Assembly: GCA_017936375.1 (NCBI GenBank) | Contig: JAGBFR010000016.1 | Span: 1-56,572 of the forward strand | From: Clostridia bacterium | GTDB taxonomy: Bacteria > Bacillota > Clostridia > Christensenellales > Aristaeellaceae | DNA: 56,572 nt | Direction of reading: 5' to 3' | Shown here: positions 27,558 through 36,032 of the stretch, one piece after another | Numbering within the stretch: position 1 is the stretch's first letter | How the letters are laid out: each line of letters begins with the position of its first letter | Made by a program: the position numbers and the translations under genes | Notes under the pieces: generated by a model | The model's database searches: none | The model's input: only the letters and a program-made list of their open reading frames with translations | Told to the model about the DNA's origin: nothing

Positions 27558-28030
27558 ACATGGCGCTCATCTGCATGGGCAGGCTCAAGGAGAAATACTG
27601 GCGCGACGCCGCGGCCGAGTATGAAAAGCGCCTGTCCCGCTTTGGCAAATGGGAGACGATTGAGCTGCCCGACCTGCCGGAGCCGAGCAATTCCTCCCCG
27701 GCGATCGAGGAGCAGATCAAGAAAAAAGAGGGCGACGCCATCCTTGCCAAAATCCGCGACGGGGATGTGGTCGTCTGCCTGTGCATCGACGGAAAGCAGA
27801 TGGATTCCGTGCAGCTGTCCCGAAAGCTCACGGAGCTCATCGACACCGGGCGGCGCGTGGTCTTTGTCATCGGCGGCTCGCTGGGGCTGTCGGATGAGGT
27901 CGTCCGCCGCGCGCAGGTGAAGCTCTCGTTTTCGCCGATGACCTTCCCGCATCAGCTCGCGCGCATCATGCTCCTTGAGCAGACGTACCGCGCGATGAAG
28001 ATCGCGGCGGGGGAACGCTATCACAAGTAA
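27554..28030 (+). CDS. rlmH: 23S rRNA pseudouridine-1915 N3-methyltransferase RlmH
   Basis: 158 residues, usual length (155-160). Starts MNMALICMGRLKEKYWRDAA; VVVCLCIDGKQMDS, VFVIGGSLGLSDEV and the C-terminal SPMTFPHQLARIMLLEQTYR, then RYHK, are the SPOUT-fold trefoil-knot signature of RlmH. Uses SAM to methylate position 1915 in helix 69 of the large ribosomal subunit. The 4-base overlap with the CPBP gene indicates an operon. Confidence 0.95.
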   Translation: MNMALICMGRLKEKYWRDAAAEYEKRLSRFGKWETIELPDLPEPSNSSPAIEEQIKKKEGDAILAKIRDGDVVVCLCIDGKQMDSVQLSRKLTELIDTGRRVVFVIGGSLGLSDEVVRRAQVKLSFSPMTFPHQLARIMLLEQTYRAMKIAAGERYHK

Positions 28031-28043
28031 CAGAGGTGCAAGC

Positions 28044-28868
28044 ATGCATTACGATTTTGATCTTGTCGGCAAGATTGGTTCCATGGCGCTCATTCGCCGC
28101 GAGGACGCCGACATCGACTATAACATCTTCTCCCGCCTTGGCCGGGAGCTGCGCCCGGGCATGATCTGGGTCACCTCCGGCGCGGCGGAGATCGGCCGCC
28201 TTGACTATATCAAGCGCACGGGCCATGAGCTGACCTGCGACAGCGTCGAGGCGAAGACGGACTACGCTGCGCAGGGCCAGACCATCCTCATGGAGCAGTA
28301 CCGCCGGTTCATCCATCAGGACTACTCCGTGCGTCAGGTGCTGGTGGAGCATCAGCACTTCAACGACAAGTATAAGCGCGAGCACATCCGCAAGCTGTTT
28401 CTGCGCGCGAAGGATCAGGGCGCGATCCCGATCGTCAACTACAACGACCCGGTCTCCGACGAGGAGAACCGCAAGTGGGAGCTGTCCCACCTGTACAAGG
28501 GCAATCAGGAGATCCACGAGTGCGTGGACAACGACGAGACGGCCGCCGTCATCGCGGGGCTGATCTCCACGCGCGTGCTGCTGATCATGACCTCCACCGA
28601 GGGCATCTATGCCGATCCGAAGGATCCCTCCACGCTGGTGCGCGACGTGCTCGCCCCGGATGCGGAGCGGCTGGAGGAGAAGGTGCGCGAATTGCAGAAG
28701 CACTGCATCGGCGCGTCCCGTGCGGGCGCGAACGGCGCGCATGCCAAGCTGGAGTTTGCCCTGAGGCCCGCCCTGCGCGGCACGACCGTCATCATCGGCC
28801 ATGGCCGCCACAGGATCAGCGATCTGGTCGAGGGGCGCGTGCCGTGTACGAGGATCGGCATCGACTGA
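28044..28868 (+). CDS. Amino-acid kinase family protein (glutamate-5-kinase-like)
   Basis: 274 residues. AAK fold: VGKIGSMALI (phosphate loop), PGMIWVTSGAAEIGRLDYIK (the SSGA.a.G motif of glutamate 5-kinase), VNYNDPVSDEE and CVDNDETAAVIAGLISTRVL (the NDxxxAxxA motif), and ASRAGANGAHAKLEFALRPA near the end. No PUA domain, and no proA next to it. It could be a ProB paralogue or a related kinase; I would not assign proline synthesis on this alone. Sits in the rlmH operon with a small gap. Confidence 0.7.
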   Translation: MHYDFDLVGKIGSMALIRREDADIDYNIFSRLGRELRPGMIWVTSGAAEIGRLDYIKRTGHELTCDSVEAKTDYAAQGQTILMEQYRRFIHQDYSVRQVLVEHQHFNDKYKREHIRKLFLRAKDQGAIPIVNYNDPVSDEENRKWELSHLYKGNQEIHECVDNDETAAVIAGLISTRVLLIMTSTEGIYADPKDPSTLVRDVLAPDAERLEEKVRELQKHCIGASRAGANGAHAKLEFALRPALRGTTVIIGHGRHRISDLVEGRVPCTRIGID

Positions 28869-28893
28869 GCAGAATGCAACCGGGAGGCAGAGC

Positions 28894-29682
28894 ATGAAGG
28901 CAAATTACCACACGCATACCGCGCGCTGCGGCCATGCGAAGGGCGCGGATGAGGACTATGTCCGCGCGGCGATCGACGGCGGATTTGAACTGCTGGGCTT
29001 TTCGGATCACATGCCGTGGCCGTATGCCTCCGGCTTTACCAACCCCGGCGTGCGCATGGCGCTGAGCCGGATGGACGAATACCTCGCCAGCGCCGCACGG
29101 CTCAGGGAAAAGTATGCCGGAAAAATCCGCATCCTGACCGGGTTTGAGTGCGAGCATTTTCCGGCGTATATGTCCTGGCTTCGGGATACACTGGAAGAAA
29201 AGCCCATCGATTATCTGATTCTCGGCCATCACTTTGACGAGACGGATGAGACGGGCATGTACTTTGGCCGCTGCACGAGGGCTTCGCAGCTGCGCCGGTA
29301 TACGGACGGAGCGATCCGCGGGCTTGAGACGGGGCTGTTCATGTATCTGGCGCATCCGGATCTGTTCATGCGCGGGTACAGGCGCTTTGACGCGGACTGC
29401 CGCGCCGCCGCGCGCGATCTGGCGCAGGCCTGCCGGGCGATGGATATCCCGATGGAGTATAACGTCCACGACCGCTTCATCGGCTATAACGGCGGGCGGG
29501 GCAGCTATCCGCACCCGGAGTTCTTCTCCATCGCGATGGAGGAGGGCGTACGCGTGATCATCGGCCTTGACGCGCATGAGCCCGCCGAGCTGTCCAATCC
29601 CGCCCAGTGGGAGAGGGCGCACGGAGAACTGGAGGCCTTTGGCGGCCTGCGGCTTGACGACATGGAGGCGCTGCGCAAGTGA
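28894..29682 (+). CDS. PHP-domain phosphatase, histidinol-phosphatase-like
   Basis: 262 residues from ATG 28894, with SD GGGAGG. PHP metal motifs: YHTHTARCGH (HxH), FSDHMPW, GFECEHFP, LGHHFD, AHPDLFMRGYRRF and the late GLDAHEP. Layout and the DHMPW stretch are those of HisJ, which removes phosphate from histidinol phosphate. No other his genes nearby, so substrate assignment is by family only. Last gene of the rightward run before a new promoter. Confidence 0.85.
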   Translation: MKANYHTHTARCGHAKGADEDYVRAAIDGGFELLGFSDHMPWPYASGFTNPGVRMALSRMDEYLASAARLREKYAGKIRILTGFECEHFPAYMSWLRDTLEEKPIDYLILGHHFDETDETGMYFGRCTRASQLRRYTDGAIRGLETGLFMYLAHPDLFMRGYRRFDADCRAAARDLAQACRAMDIPMEYNVHDRFIGYNGGRGSYPHPEFFSIAMEEGVRVIIGLDAHEPAELSNPAQWERAHGELEAFGGLRLDDMEALRK

Positions 29683-29699
29683 CCGGCGGGAAATATGCA

Positions 29700-29728
29700 T
29701 TGACAATCGTCTGCTGCCGCCGTATGCT
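29700..29728 (+). promoter_or_regulatory. Promoter before the zinc-ribbon membrane gene
   Basis: -35 TTGACA (29700..29705, consensus), 17-bp spacer, -10 TATGCT (29723..29728); drives 29767..30180. Confidence 0.7.
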
Positions 29729-29766
29729 GTGCATGTGAATACTGATCATTCCGGGAGGAATACGAT

Positions 29767-30180
29767 ATGGGTTTCTTTGATAAGATCCGCGCGTGGTTCA
29801 CGCGTTTTATGTCCGGCCGCTACGGCGTGGACCAGATGAATCACGAGCTGGTGATCGCCGCGCTCGTGCTGACGGTGCTGGGCACGCTCACGGGCCTCGG
29901 CCTTGTGACGATCATCGGCGACGTCTTCCTGATCACGGCGCTGGTGCGCATGTTCAGCAAGGACCGCTACCGCCGCGCAGCGGAAAACCAGGCCTACCTG
30001 CAGAAGACGTATAAGCTCCGCCAGGGCATGACCGAGCGGATGAACCGATTCAGGAACCGCAAGAAGTTCCGCTACTTCTCCTGCCCCAAGTGCAAGGCGA
30101 AGCTGCGCGTGCCGCGCGGGGTGGGCAATGTGACGATCACCTGCAAGGGCTGCGGCCATAAATTCGACAAGAAGGCATGA
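29767..30180 (+). CDS. Small membrane protein with C-terminal zinc ribbon
   Basis: 137 residues. Amphipathic N-terminus, then one or two membrane helices (VIAALVLTVLGTLTGLGLVT, then IIGDVFLITALVRMF), a basic stretch, and a zinc ribbon CPKCKAKLRVPRG...CKGCGHKF at the C-terminus. This layout is common in Clostridia (zinc-ribbon proteins resembling MJ0042-type ribbons). Cytosolic ribbon attached to the membrane; function unknown. Own promoter and terminator, so a single-gene unit. Confidence 0.75.
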   Translation: MGFFDKIRAWFTRFMSGRYGVDQMNHELVIAALVLTVLGTLTGLGLVTIIGDVFLITALVRMFSKDRYRRAAENQAYLQKTYKLRQGMTERMNRFRNRKKFRYFSCPKCKAKLRVPRGVGNVTITCKGCGHKFDKKA

Positions 30181-30186
30181 GTGCAA

Positions 30187-30217
30187 AAGCGGACAGCCAA
30201 AGCTGCCCGCTTGTTTT
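30187..30217 (+). terminator. Terminator
   Basis: AAGCGG-ac-AGC-caaa-GCT-gc-CCGCTT followed by GTTTTG, just after the stop at 30180. Confidence 0.7.
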
Positions 30218-30234
30218 GATTCCGGAGGAAGCGC

Positions 30235-31518
30235 GTGAAAAAGATCTTTTTCTTCATCGCTGTGCTGCTGCTTGCGGCCTGCGCTGCGGTATGGGTATTC
30301 GGTGCGCCGGAGGGGATCGAGCCGATTGAGCCGATGGAGGGCCGGGATTATGCCTGCGCGTCGCTCACCTACGACGAGGGGCTCCGCCTGCTCAGCGGTA
30401 CGCAGACGATCATCGCCGCCAATCGCTCGGATGAAATGCTGGAAGAGATTGTCCTGCGCCTGCCGATGAATGCGCTGGACGGCGCGTCCTGCAGCATATC
30501 CGGCGTGCATGTGAACGGCATGCGCAGGGACTTTTTGCAGGATCAGGATGATGAGACCATCCTGACGATCCAATGCGGCTGGCAGCCGGAGGAATGTATC
30601 GAGATCTCCTTTTCCCTTATGGTCAAGCATCCCGCGCAGGAGGGGACGAGCGTCGTGACATTGCCGTATCTGGCGATGCGGGAGAACGGCGCATGGAGGA
30701 CGGACGCCTATGACGGCCTTGCCGGTATGGGCTATGCGCATGCGTTTGACGCCTGCGTGATCGTGGATGGCGTCTGCGCGGCGTCGCTGCGCGGCGCGCG
30801 CGACATGAGCTTTGCGCTGCCCGGCGGCGCGGTGCGCGGGGCCGAAGTATCCGGCGTGCACATCCGGGCTCTGGCCGGGAACGCGGGCACAGCGGGCGCG
30901 CTGATCCGCAGCGCGAAGGCGGCGATTCAATCGCTCAATGAGGCGGGGATCGCCTATCCCTATGATGTGCTGACGGTCGCGGACGGGCAGACGCGCCGCG
31001 CGGACGGCGAGGCCTGTTCCGGGCTGATCGTGCTGAGCGCGGATGCGGACGGGGAGACGCTCCTTCGCCGCATGACCCGGCTGATCGCGCAGCAGACCTT
31101 CGGCGTGTTTGTCGAAAGCGATCCGTGGAATTCCCCGTGGCTGAGCGAATCCCTCGCCTCGGCGGCGGAGATGCTGGCCTATGAGAAAAGAAAGGGAACG
31201 GCGGCCTACGAGGCGCGGCTGTATGAGGAGATGGAGATCGCCTCCCGCGTGACAAGGCCGCATGGCGTAAACATCGGCGCGGGGACGGCGCACTTCGGCG
31301 GCGACGCGGAGATGACGCAGGTGCTGCGCGACGCAGGCGGCGCGATGCTGCTGGGCCTTCGCGAGGCGATGGGCGGCGAGGCGTTTGTCACCGCGCTGAG
31401 CCTCTACGCAGAGGATTGCGGCGGCGGGGTCGCCGTGCAGGCGGACTTTGAGCGCGCGCTGAAGACGGCGAGCGGGGCGGACTGGAGCGGCTATCTGGCA
31501 GACGGTCTGTCGTATTGA
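30235..31518 (+). CDS. Lipoprotein resembling an M1 aminopeptidase without active-site residues
   Basis: 427 residues, GTG start with SD GGAGG. Lipoprotein signal MKKIFFFIAVLLLAAC. The N-terminal beta domain is like that of M1 (gluzincin) peptidases; the helical domain has RLIAQQTFG where active enzymes have HExxHQWFG, followed at the right distance by PWLSESLASAAEML (normally WLxEGxAxY). Both zinc His and the first Glu are replaced, so it cannot be a normal metallopeptidase. It may bind peptides or act as a scaffold outside the membrane. Its 3' end overlaps the convergent gene by 28 bases. Confidence 0.7.
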   Translation: MKKIFFFIAVLLLAACAAVWVFGAPEGIEPIEPMEGRDYACASLTYDEGLRLLSGTQTIIAANRSDEMLEEIVLRLPMNALDGASCSISGVHVNGMRRDFLQDQDDETILTIQCGWQPEECIEISFSLMVKHPAQEGTSVVTLPYLAMRENGAWRTDAYDGLAGMGYAHAFDACVIVDGVCAASLRGARDMSFALPGGAVRGAEVSGVHIRALAGNAGTAGALIRSAKAAIQSLNEAGIAYPYDVLTVADGQTRRADGEACSGLIVLSADADGETLLRRMTRLIAQQTFGVFVESDPWNSPWLSESLASAAEMLAYEKRKGTAAYEARLYEEMEIASRVTRPHGVNIGAGTAHFGGDAEMTQVLRDAGGAMLLGLREAMGGEAFVTALSLYAEDCGGGVAVQADFERALKTASGADWSGYLADGLSY

Positions 31519-32522
31519 TCCGCATGCCGGGCGGGCGCCGCGCACAGCAGGAGCAGCAGCGCGGCGCAGAGCGCGCCGAGCACGGGATAGCCGCTCTCCA
31601 CCAGCGGGCCAAAGCCCGCCAGCGCAAAGAGCAGGCAGGAAAAAGCGGCGGCGAGTGCGGCGGCACGGCGCCCCATGGGCAGCATGCGCATGATCGCGCA
31701 GAGCATGGTCATCAGCGTGGATGCGGCGGCGGCGTACATGCACGCGGCGACAAGCCCATAGCCGCCGGGGCCAAGCCTTCGGCCGAGGGCGACGAAGGGC
31801 AGCGCCTGATGGAAAAGCGCGGCCCTGTGCCTGCGGCAGACGTGCACGCCGGGCAGCAGCAGCGCGGCAAAGGCCGTGCCAAAGAGCAGCACGGCGCGCC
31901 TGCGCCTTGGCGGGGGCAGGGCGATGAGCATTGGCAGCGCGCCGCCGAGCATGGCGGTATTGAGCGCGGCGTAGAGAAGGCCGTCGCCCATGGCGCGCAC
32001 GGGTAGATCCGGCGTCATCGCGGGGAGAAAGCAGGCCTCGCCCGCAGGCAGCGCGCTAAGACGCAGCAGCAGCGCGGGCAGCAGCACGCACAGCGCCGCG
32101 CCGGGCAGCGCCAGACCGGACAGCCCGAGGAGCGACGCGGGCAGGCAGAGCGCGAGCGTCAGCGCCATGCCCAGCGCGTATGCGCCCCGCACCGGCAGGA
32201 CGAGCGCGGCGAGCTCCGCGCAGGCGGCGAGCATCGCGCCGCCCGTCGTTGCGCACAGGAGGAGAAAGAGGCCGCCGGCCATGCGGCCAGCGGCGCGGCC
32301 CATCCGCGCGCGGCAGAGGGCGGGCAGCGTGGACGCGTCGGACTGCTCCATCCTGCGGCAGAGCAGGAGGAAGAGCACGCCCATCGCGCCGACGGCACTG
32401 AGCGCGGCGGCCGGCGCAGCCGGGCCGTGAGCGGCGAAGAAGCGCATGATCTCCCGCCCGGAGGCGAAGCCTGCGCCGATGGTCCCGCTCAGCAGCGCGA
32501 GCGCGGCGATGAGGACGTCCAT
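31491..32522 (-). CDS. YkvI-like multi-spanning membrane protein
   Basis: 343 residues from ATG 32522, because GGAGGG lies 6 bases upstream. About ten membrane helices, starting MDVLIAALALLSGTIGAGFA with SGREIMRFFA, the start pattern of YkvI-type proteins (LeuT/APC-like fold, with an unwound TGAGFASGxE first helix). Very Ala/Leu-rich. Substrate unknown; ion-coupled transport is likely by fold. Convergent with the M1-like lipoprotein gene; no terminator lies between their overlapping ends. Confidence 0.75.
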   Translation of the reverse strand: MDVLIAALALLSGTIGAGFASGREIMRFFAAHGPAAPAAALSAVGAMGVLFLLLCRRMEQSDASTLPALCRARMGRAAGRMAGGLFLLLCATTGGAMLAACAELAALVLPVRGAYALGMALTLALCLPASLLGLSGLALPGAALCVLLPALLLRLSALPAGEACFLPAMTPDLPVRAMGDGLLYAALNTAMLGGALPMLIALPPPRRRRAVLLFGTAFAALLLPGVHVCRRHRAALFHQALPFVALGRRLGPGGYGLVAACMYAAAASTLMTMLCAIMRMLPMGRRAAALAAAFSCLLFALAGFGPLVESGYPVLGALCAALLLLLCAAPARHADQYDRPSAR

Positions 32523-32591
32523 GTGCATCCCTCCCTTGTGCTTCAAGGGATATGCGCAAGGGGGAAAAAACAGACTCGGGCGCGCTTTGTC

Positions 32592-32620
32592 TTTTCTTTT
32601 GGCGCGTTTCGCTGTATAAT
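32592..32620 (+). promoter_or_regulatory. Possible alr promoter
   Basis: -10 TATAAT (32615..32620) is perfect, but the -35 at 17-bp spacing (TTTTCT, 32592..32597) is weak. The leader runs about 90 bases to alr. Confidence 0.5.
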
Positions 32621-32715
32621 TAAACGATATGAAGGGAGAAAGGGATGCGCTGTGCATCCTGCAGCCCCGACTGAAGCAAACTGAAGCGATTTCAGGGGAA
32701 GCTGGCAGAAAGAAT

Positions 32716-33828
32716 ATGCAGAGAGTCAACTATTGTGAGATTGATCTGGACGCTATCCGGCATAATGTGGGCGTGATGCGCGCGCAGCTTGCCGCGGGCG
32801 TTCGTTTTCTCGCCGTGGTGAAGGCGGACGCCTACGGTCATGGGGCTGTGCCCGTGGCGCGTGCGGCGCTTGAGGCCGGGGCGGATATGCTCGCCGTGGC
32901 GATTCCCGAGGAGGGCATCGAATTGCGCTGTGCGGGCGTCGGCGCGCCGATCCTTGTTCTGGGCGGCATCGACGAGGCGGCGGCGCAGGCCGTCGCGGAA
33001 TATGGGCTGACGCAGGCGGTCTTTGACGAATCGCGCGTGCGCGCGCTGGCGGCGGCGGGCTGTGCCTGCGGCCGGGCGGCGCAGGTGCATCTGAAGCTGG
33101 ACACCGGCATGAGCCGCATCGGCGTGCGCACGGCGGAGGAGGCGCAGGCGCTCGTGCGCCTGATTGACAGCCTTGAGGGCATTGAGTTGACCGGCTGCTT
33201 TACGCACATGGCGACCGCCGACGAGGAGGACAGCGCGGGCACGCTGGCGCAGATCGCCCGCTTCCATGCGATGTGCGATGCGATCGCGCAGGTGCATCCG
33301 GGCCCGATCACGCGCCATGCGGCGAACACGGCCTCGATCTTCTGCTATCCGCAGGCGCATGCGGACATGGTGCGCGGGGGCATCGCGCTCTACGGCTATC
33401 CGCCCGTGCCGCAGGCAAAGGGGCTTCGCCCGGCGATGCGCTGGGTGACGCGCGGCGTGTATGTCAAGACGATCATGCCGGGCGACCGGGTGAGCTACGG
33501 CGGCCTCTTTGAGGCGGAGCGCGAGACGCGGGTGATGACCGTGCCTGTGGGCTATGCCGACGGCTACCGCCGCGCCATCACGGGGAAGGGCTGCGTGCTC
33601 GTGCGCGGGCAGCGGGCGCCGATCCTCGGGCGCGTGTGCATGGATCAGATCATGGTGGACGTCACCGACATTCCCGGCGCGCAGGCGGGCGACGAGGTCG
33701 TGCTGCTCGGCCGTCAGGGGGATGAGATGATCGACGCGGACGAGATGGCGGCGTGGATCGGCACGATCAGCTATGAGGTGATCTGCTCGCCGTCGCCGCG
33801 CGTGCCGCGCGTGCATGTGAACGCATGA
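32716..33828 (+). CDS. alr: Alanine racemase
   Basis: 370 residues, usual length. ATG 32716 (MQRVNYCEIDLDAIRHNVGV). PLP lysine in AVVKADAYGHGAVPVAR; the catalytic tyrosine region RVSYGGLFEAE, LKLDTGMSRIG and RVCMDQIMVDVTD are as in the family. Fold-type III enzyme making D-alanine for peptidoglycan; in spore formers a second racemase often works at germination. The stop overlaps the next gene by 4 bases (ATGA). Confidence 0.95.
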   Translation: MQRVNYCEIDLDAIRHNVGVMRAQLAAGVRFLAVVKADAYGHGAVPVARAALEAGADMLAVAIPEEGIELRCAGVGAPILVLGGIDEAAAQAVAEYGLTQAVFDESRVRALAAAGCACGRAAQVHLKLDTGMSRIGVRTAEEAQALVRLIDSLEGIELTGCFTHMATADEEDSAGTLAQIARFHAMCDAIAQVHPGPITRHAANTASIFCYPQAHADMVRGGIALYGYPPVPQAKGLRPAMRWVTRGVYVKTIMPGDRVSYGGLFEAERETRVMTVPVGYADGYRRAITGKGCVLVRGQRAPILGRVCMDQIMVDVTDIPGAQAGDEVVLLGRQGDEMIDADEMAAWIGTISYEVICSPSPRVPRVHVNA

Positions 33829-34475
33829 TTGAAATAAACACGGGCGCTTCGCGGGAGGAAATCCGCACCGCGATGCGGGCAAGGCGGCGCGCGCTGCGGG
33901 ATACAGAGCAGGCGAGTCAGGCGCGGCTTGCAGCCGGGCATATCCTCGCCTCGCCGCAGTATGCGCGGGCAAAGACCGTCATGGCGTACATCGCCGTGCG
34001 CGGGGAGCTTGCGCTGGACGCGGTGATCGCGGACGTCCTCGCCTCGGGCAGGCGGCTCGCGCTGCCGCTGTGCGAGGGGCCGGGGATCATGACGGCGCGC
34101 GCTGTGCGCGGCATGGACGAGCTTTCGCCCGGCGCGTACGGCATCATGGAGCCGGGGCGCGGCTGCGCGGAAATCCCGCCCGGGGAGATCGATCTCGTGC
34201 TTGTCCCGGGTACGGCGTTTGACCGCTTCGGCGGCAGGATCGGTCAGGGCGGGGGATACTACGACCGCTACCTCCCGCAGACGGGCGCATACCGCATGGG
34301 CGTATGCCATGATTTTGCGCTGCTTGATGAGGCGCTGCCCATGGAGGCGCATGACGCGCGGATGGACGCCGCCGCCATGCCGGACGGAATCGTCACAGTG
34401 AATCGATTGAATGGAAAACCAGCCCGAAGAGGCAATCAGGAATACGAACATCATCAGGAGGAATACGATTTATGA
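33825..34475 (+). CDS. 5-formyltetrahydrofolate cyclo-ligase
   Basis: 216 residues. MRARRRALRDTEQASQARLA at the start, PLCEGPGIMTARAV in the middle, and LVLVPGTAFDRFGGRIGQGG then GYYDRYL at the C-terminus are the YgfA/MTHFS signature. ATP-dependent conversion of 5-formyl-THF to methenyl-THF. The C-terminus (HHQEEYDL) runs into the SD of the next gene with a 4-base overlap, so the two are coupled. Confidence 0.93.
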   Translation: MIEINTGASREEIRTAMRARRRALRDTEQASQARLAAGHILASPQYARAKTVMAYIAVRGELALDAVIADVLASGRRLALPLCEGPGIMTARAVRGMDELSPGAYGIMEPGRGCAEIPPGEIDLVLVPGTAFDRFGGRIGQGGGYYDRYLPQTGAYRMGVCHDFALLDEALPMEAHDARMDAAAMPDGIVTVNRLNGKPARRGNQEYEHHQEEYDL

Positions 34476-35341
34476 GCAAGTCTGCGGGAAACGGCGCGGC
34501 GCAGGCCGCCAAGAAGAAAAAGGCGAAGAAGCCGCTGCGCCGGGCGAAGAACTGGGGCGGCAGCGTGAAGCCGCTGATCGGCCGGCTGATCATCGTGCTG
34601 ATTGCCGCGACGGTGCTGGGCGTGCTGCTCAGCGCGCTGCAGGGTCTTGGCAATATGACCATCCGCTATGTGATTACGGGTGTGATCGTCGCCTCGCTGC
34701 TGGCGCTGTATTTTGCCGAGGGGCTTCGCGAGGGCGTGGCGGACGCTGCGTCCAGCCGGTTCTATGAAAAGGTCGAGGCCAAGGGGCAGGCGCTCACCCG
34801 CGAGGAGGACGCCTCCTGCTATAACCTGCTCAAGCCTGTCTGCGCGGCCTGCCTGATCTTTGCGCTGCCGCTGGCGATGGCGGTGATCGTCGCCCTCTGC
34901 GCGAAGGACTACACCTATACCCTGCAGGATCTGCCCGCGTGGGTGACGCAGTCCTATGCCAATCGCTCCGACGTCATGGGCCCGCTGGGCGCGTATACGC
35001 AGACGGCCGGACTCGGCGCGGTGGACGTCATGCGCATGATCGTGCGCCTGATTGAGATGGTCTTCATCAGCATCTTCCCGGATCCGCTGAAGATGGGCGC
35101 GATGATCGACCGCCTGTCCCCGCTGATGATCCTGACCTTCCCCATTGCGTATGTGCTGGGCTACGCCTTTGGCCCGGTGAGCCACGAGAAGAGCCGCAAG
35201 CAGGAACGCAGGGCGAAGAAGATCGCCGTGCGCAAGGCGCAGAAGAGCAACCTGGCGGAGGAGCTCATCGGCTCCGGCGGCGAGGTGCACTATGGACAGC
35301 AGGCGCGGGACGAGAAGAAAAAGAAGAAGGAGCTCATCTGA
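34472..35341 (+). CDS. Integral membrane protein, unknown function
   Basis: 289 residues. Lys-rich N-terminus (KKKKAKKPLRRAKN), then about five membrane helices (IGRLIIVLIAATVLGVLLSA; MTIRYVITGVIVASLLALYF; KPVCAACLIFALPLAMAVIV; a segment at about 190-210; LMILTFPIAYVLGYAF), and a basic tail ending KKKKKELI. Both ends face the cytosol by charge. SD AGGAGG inside the previous gene. I recognise no named family. Sits between folate and rRNA-methylase genes. Confidence 0.7.
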   Translation: MSKSAGNGAAQAAKKKKAKKPLRRAKNWGGSVKPLIGRLIIVLIAATVLGVLLSALQGLGNMTIRYVITGVIVASLLALYFAEGLREGVADAASSRFYEKVEAKGQALTREEDASCYNLLKPVCAACLIFALPLAMAVIVALCAKDYTYTLQDLPAWVTQSYANRSDVMGPLGAYTQTAGLGAVDVMRMIVRLIEMVFISIFPDPLKMGAMIDRLSPLMILTFPIAYVLGYAFGPVSHEKSRKQERRAKKIAVRKAQKSNLAEELIGSGGEVHYGQQARDEKKKKKELI

Positions 35342-35353
35342 CAGAGCTTCCGG

Positions 35354-35382
35354 TTGAAATGACGTGCCTTGTCTGATATAAT
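35354..35382 (+). promoter_or_regulatory. Promoter of rsmD-coaD
   Basis: -35 TTGAAA (35354..35359), 17-bp spacer, -10 TATAAT (35377..35382). Start expected near 35389, exactly where a leader hairpin begins. Confidence 0.85.
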
Positions 35383-35388
35383 GAAATG

Positions 35389-35421
35389 ACTGACCCGCGT
35401 GTTATTCTTTGCCGGGTCAGT
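35389..35421 (+). promoter_or_regulatory. Leader hairpin before rsmD
   Basis: ACTGACCCG-(15 nt)-CGGGTCAGT, a 9-bp perfect stem at the predicted 5' end of the rsmD transcript, followed by TCTGATCTTGTTTGTTTG. It may be a 5' stability element, a weak terminator/attenuator, or the terminator of 34472..35341. Confidence 0.55.
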
Positions 35422-35453
35422 CTGATCTTGTTTGTTTGAAACGGAGTGCAGCC

Positions 35454-36032
35454 ATGAGAATCATCAGCGGAGAGGCGCGCGGGCGTTCGCTCATCGCGCC
35501 GCCCGGGGAAAAAACCCGGCCGACGCTCGACCATGTGCGCGAGTCCCTCTTCAATATCATCCGCTGGGATGTGATGGACGCGCGGGTGCTCGATCTGTTT
35601 GCGGGCACGGGCGCGCTCTCGCTGGAGGCTGTCAGCCGCGGGGCGAAGGAGGCTGTCCTCATCGACATGGACAGGGACGCCTGCGCCGCAATCACGAAGA
35701 ACATGACCTCCACCAAGCTGGGGGACCGCTGCCGCCTGATCGCGCGCGATTACCGGCAGGCGATCGCGCAGCTGGCGCGGGAGGGGAAAGCATTCGACGT
35801 CGTGTTCATCGATCCGCCGTATAAAATGGAAAACACGGGCGATATGTGCGCCGAGCTCATGGATCTCGGGCTGCTTGGCGAGGAATGCCTGATCGTCGTG
35901 GAGCACAGGCGCGGGCTTGCGCCGCTGGTGGACGAGCGCTTTGAGGCGTTTGACCAGCGCAGCTACCGCGACACGCAGGTGACGCTGATCCGCCGTGCGC
36001 CGGCGCGAGAGGAACAGGGGGATGCGCAGTGA
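35454..36032 (+). CDS. rsmD: 16S rRNA (guanine-966 N2) methyltransferase
   Basis: 192 residues from ATG 35454 (MRIISGEARGRSLIAPPGEK). RPTLDHVRESLFNII, LDLFAGTGALSLEAVSRGAK (SAM loop) and FDVVFIDPPYK (catalytic DPPY) are typical RsmD. Methylates G966 of 16S rRNA. The stop overlaps coaD by 4 bases, the classic rsmD-coaD pair. A strong promoter with a hairpin leader lies just upstream. Confidence 0.95.
   Translation: MRIISGEARGRSLIAPPGEKTRPTLDHVRESLFNIIRWDVMDARVLDLFAGTGALSLEAVSRGAKEAVLIDMDRDACAAITKNMTSTKLGDRCRLIARDYRQAIAQLAREGKAFDVVFIDPPYKMENTGDMCAELMDLGLLGEECLIVVEHRRGLAPLVDERFEAFDQRSYRDTQVTLIRRAPAREEQGDAQ

Noticed and set aside
32629-32715. Longer alanine racemase start or a leader peptide (about 8 codons from 32653) in the alr leader
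   Set aside because: The extra residues do not match the family, and the peptide has no regulatory hairpin after it.
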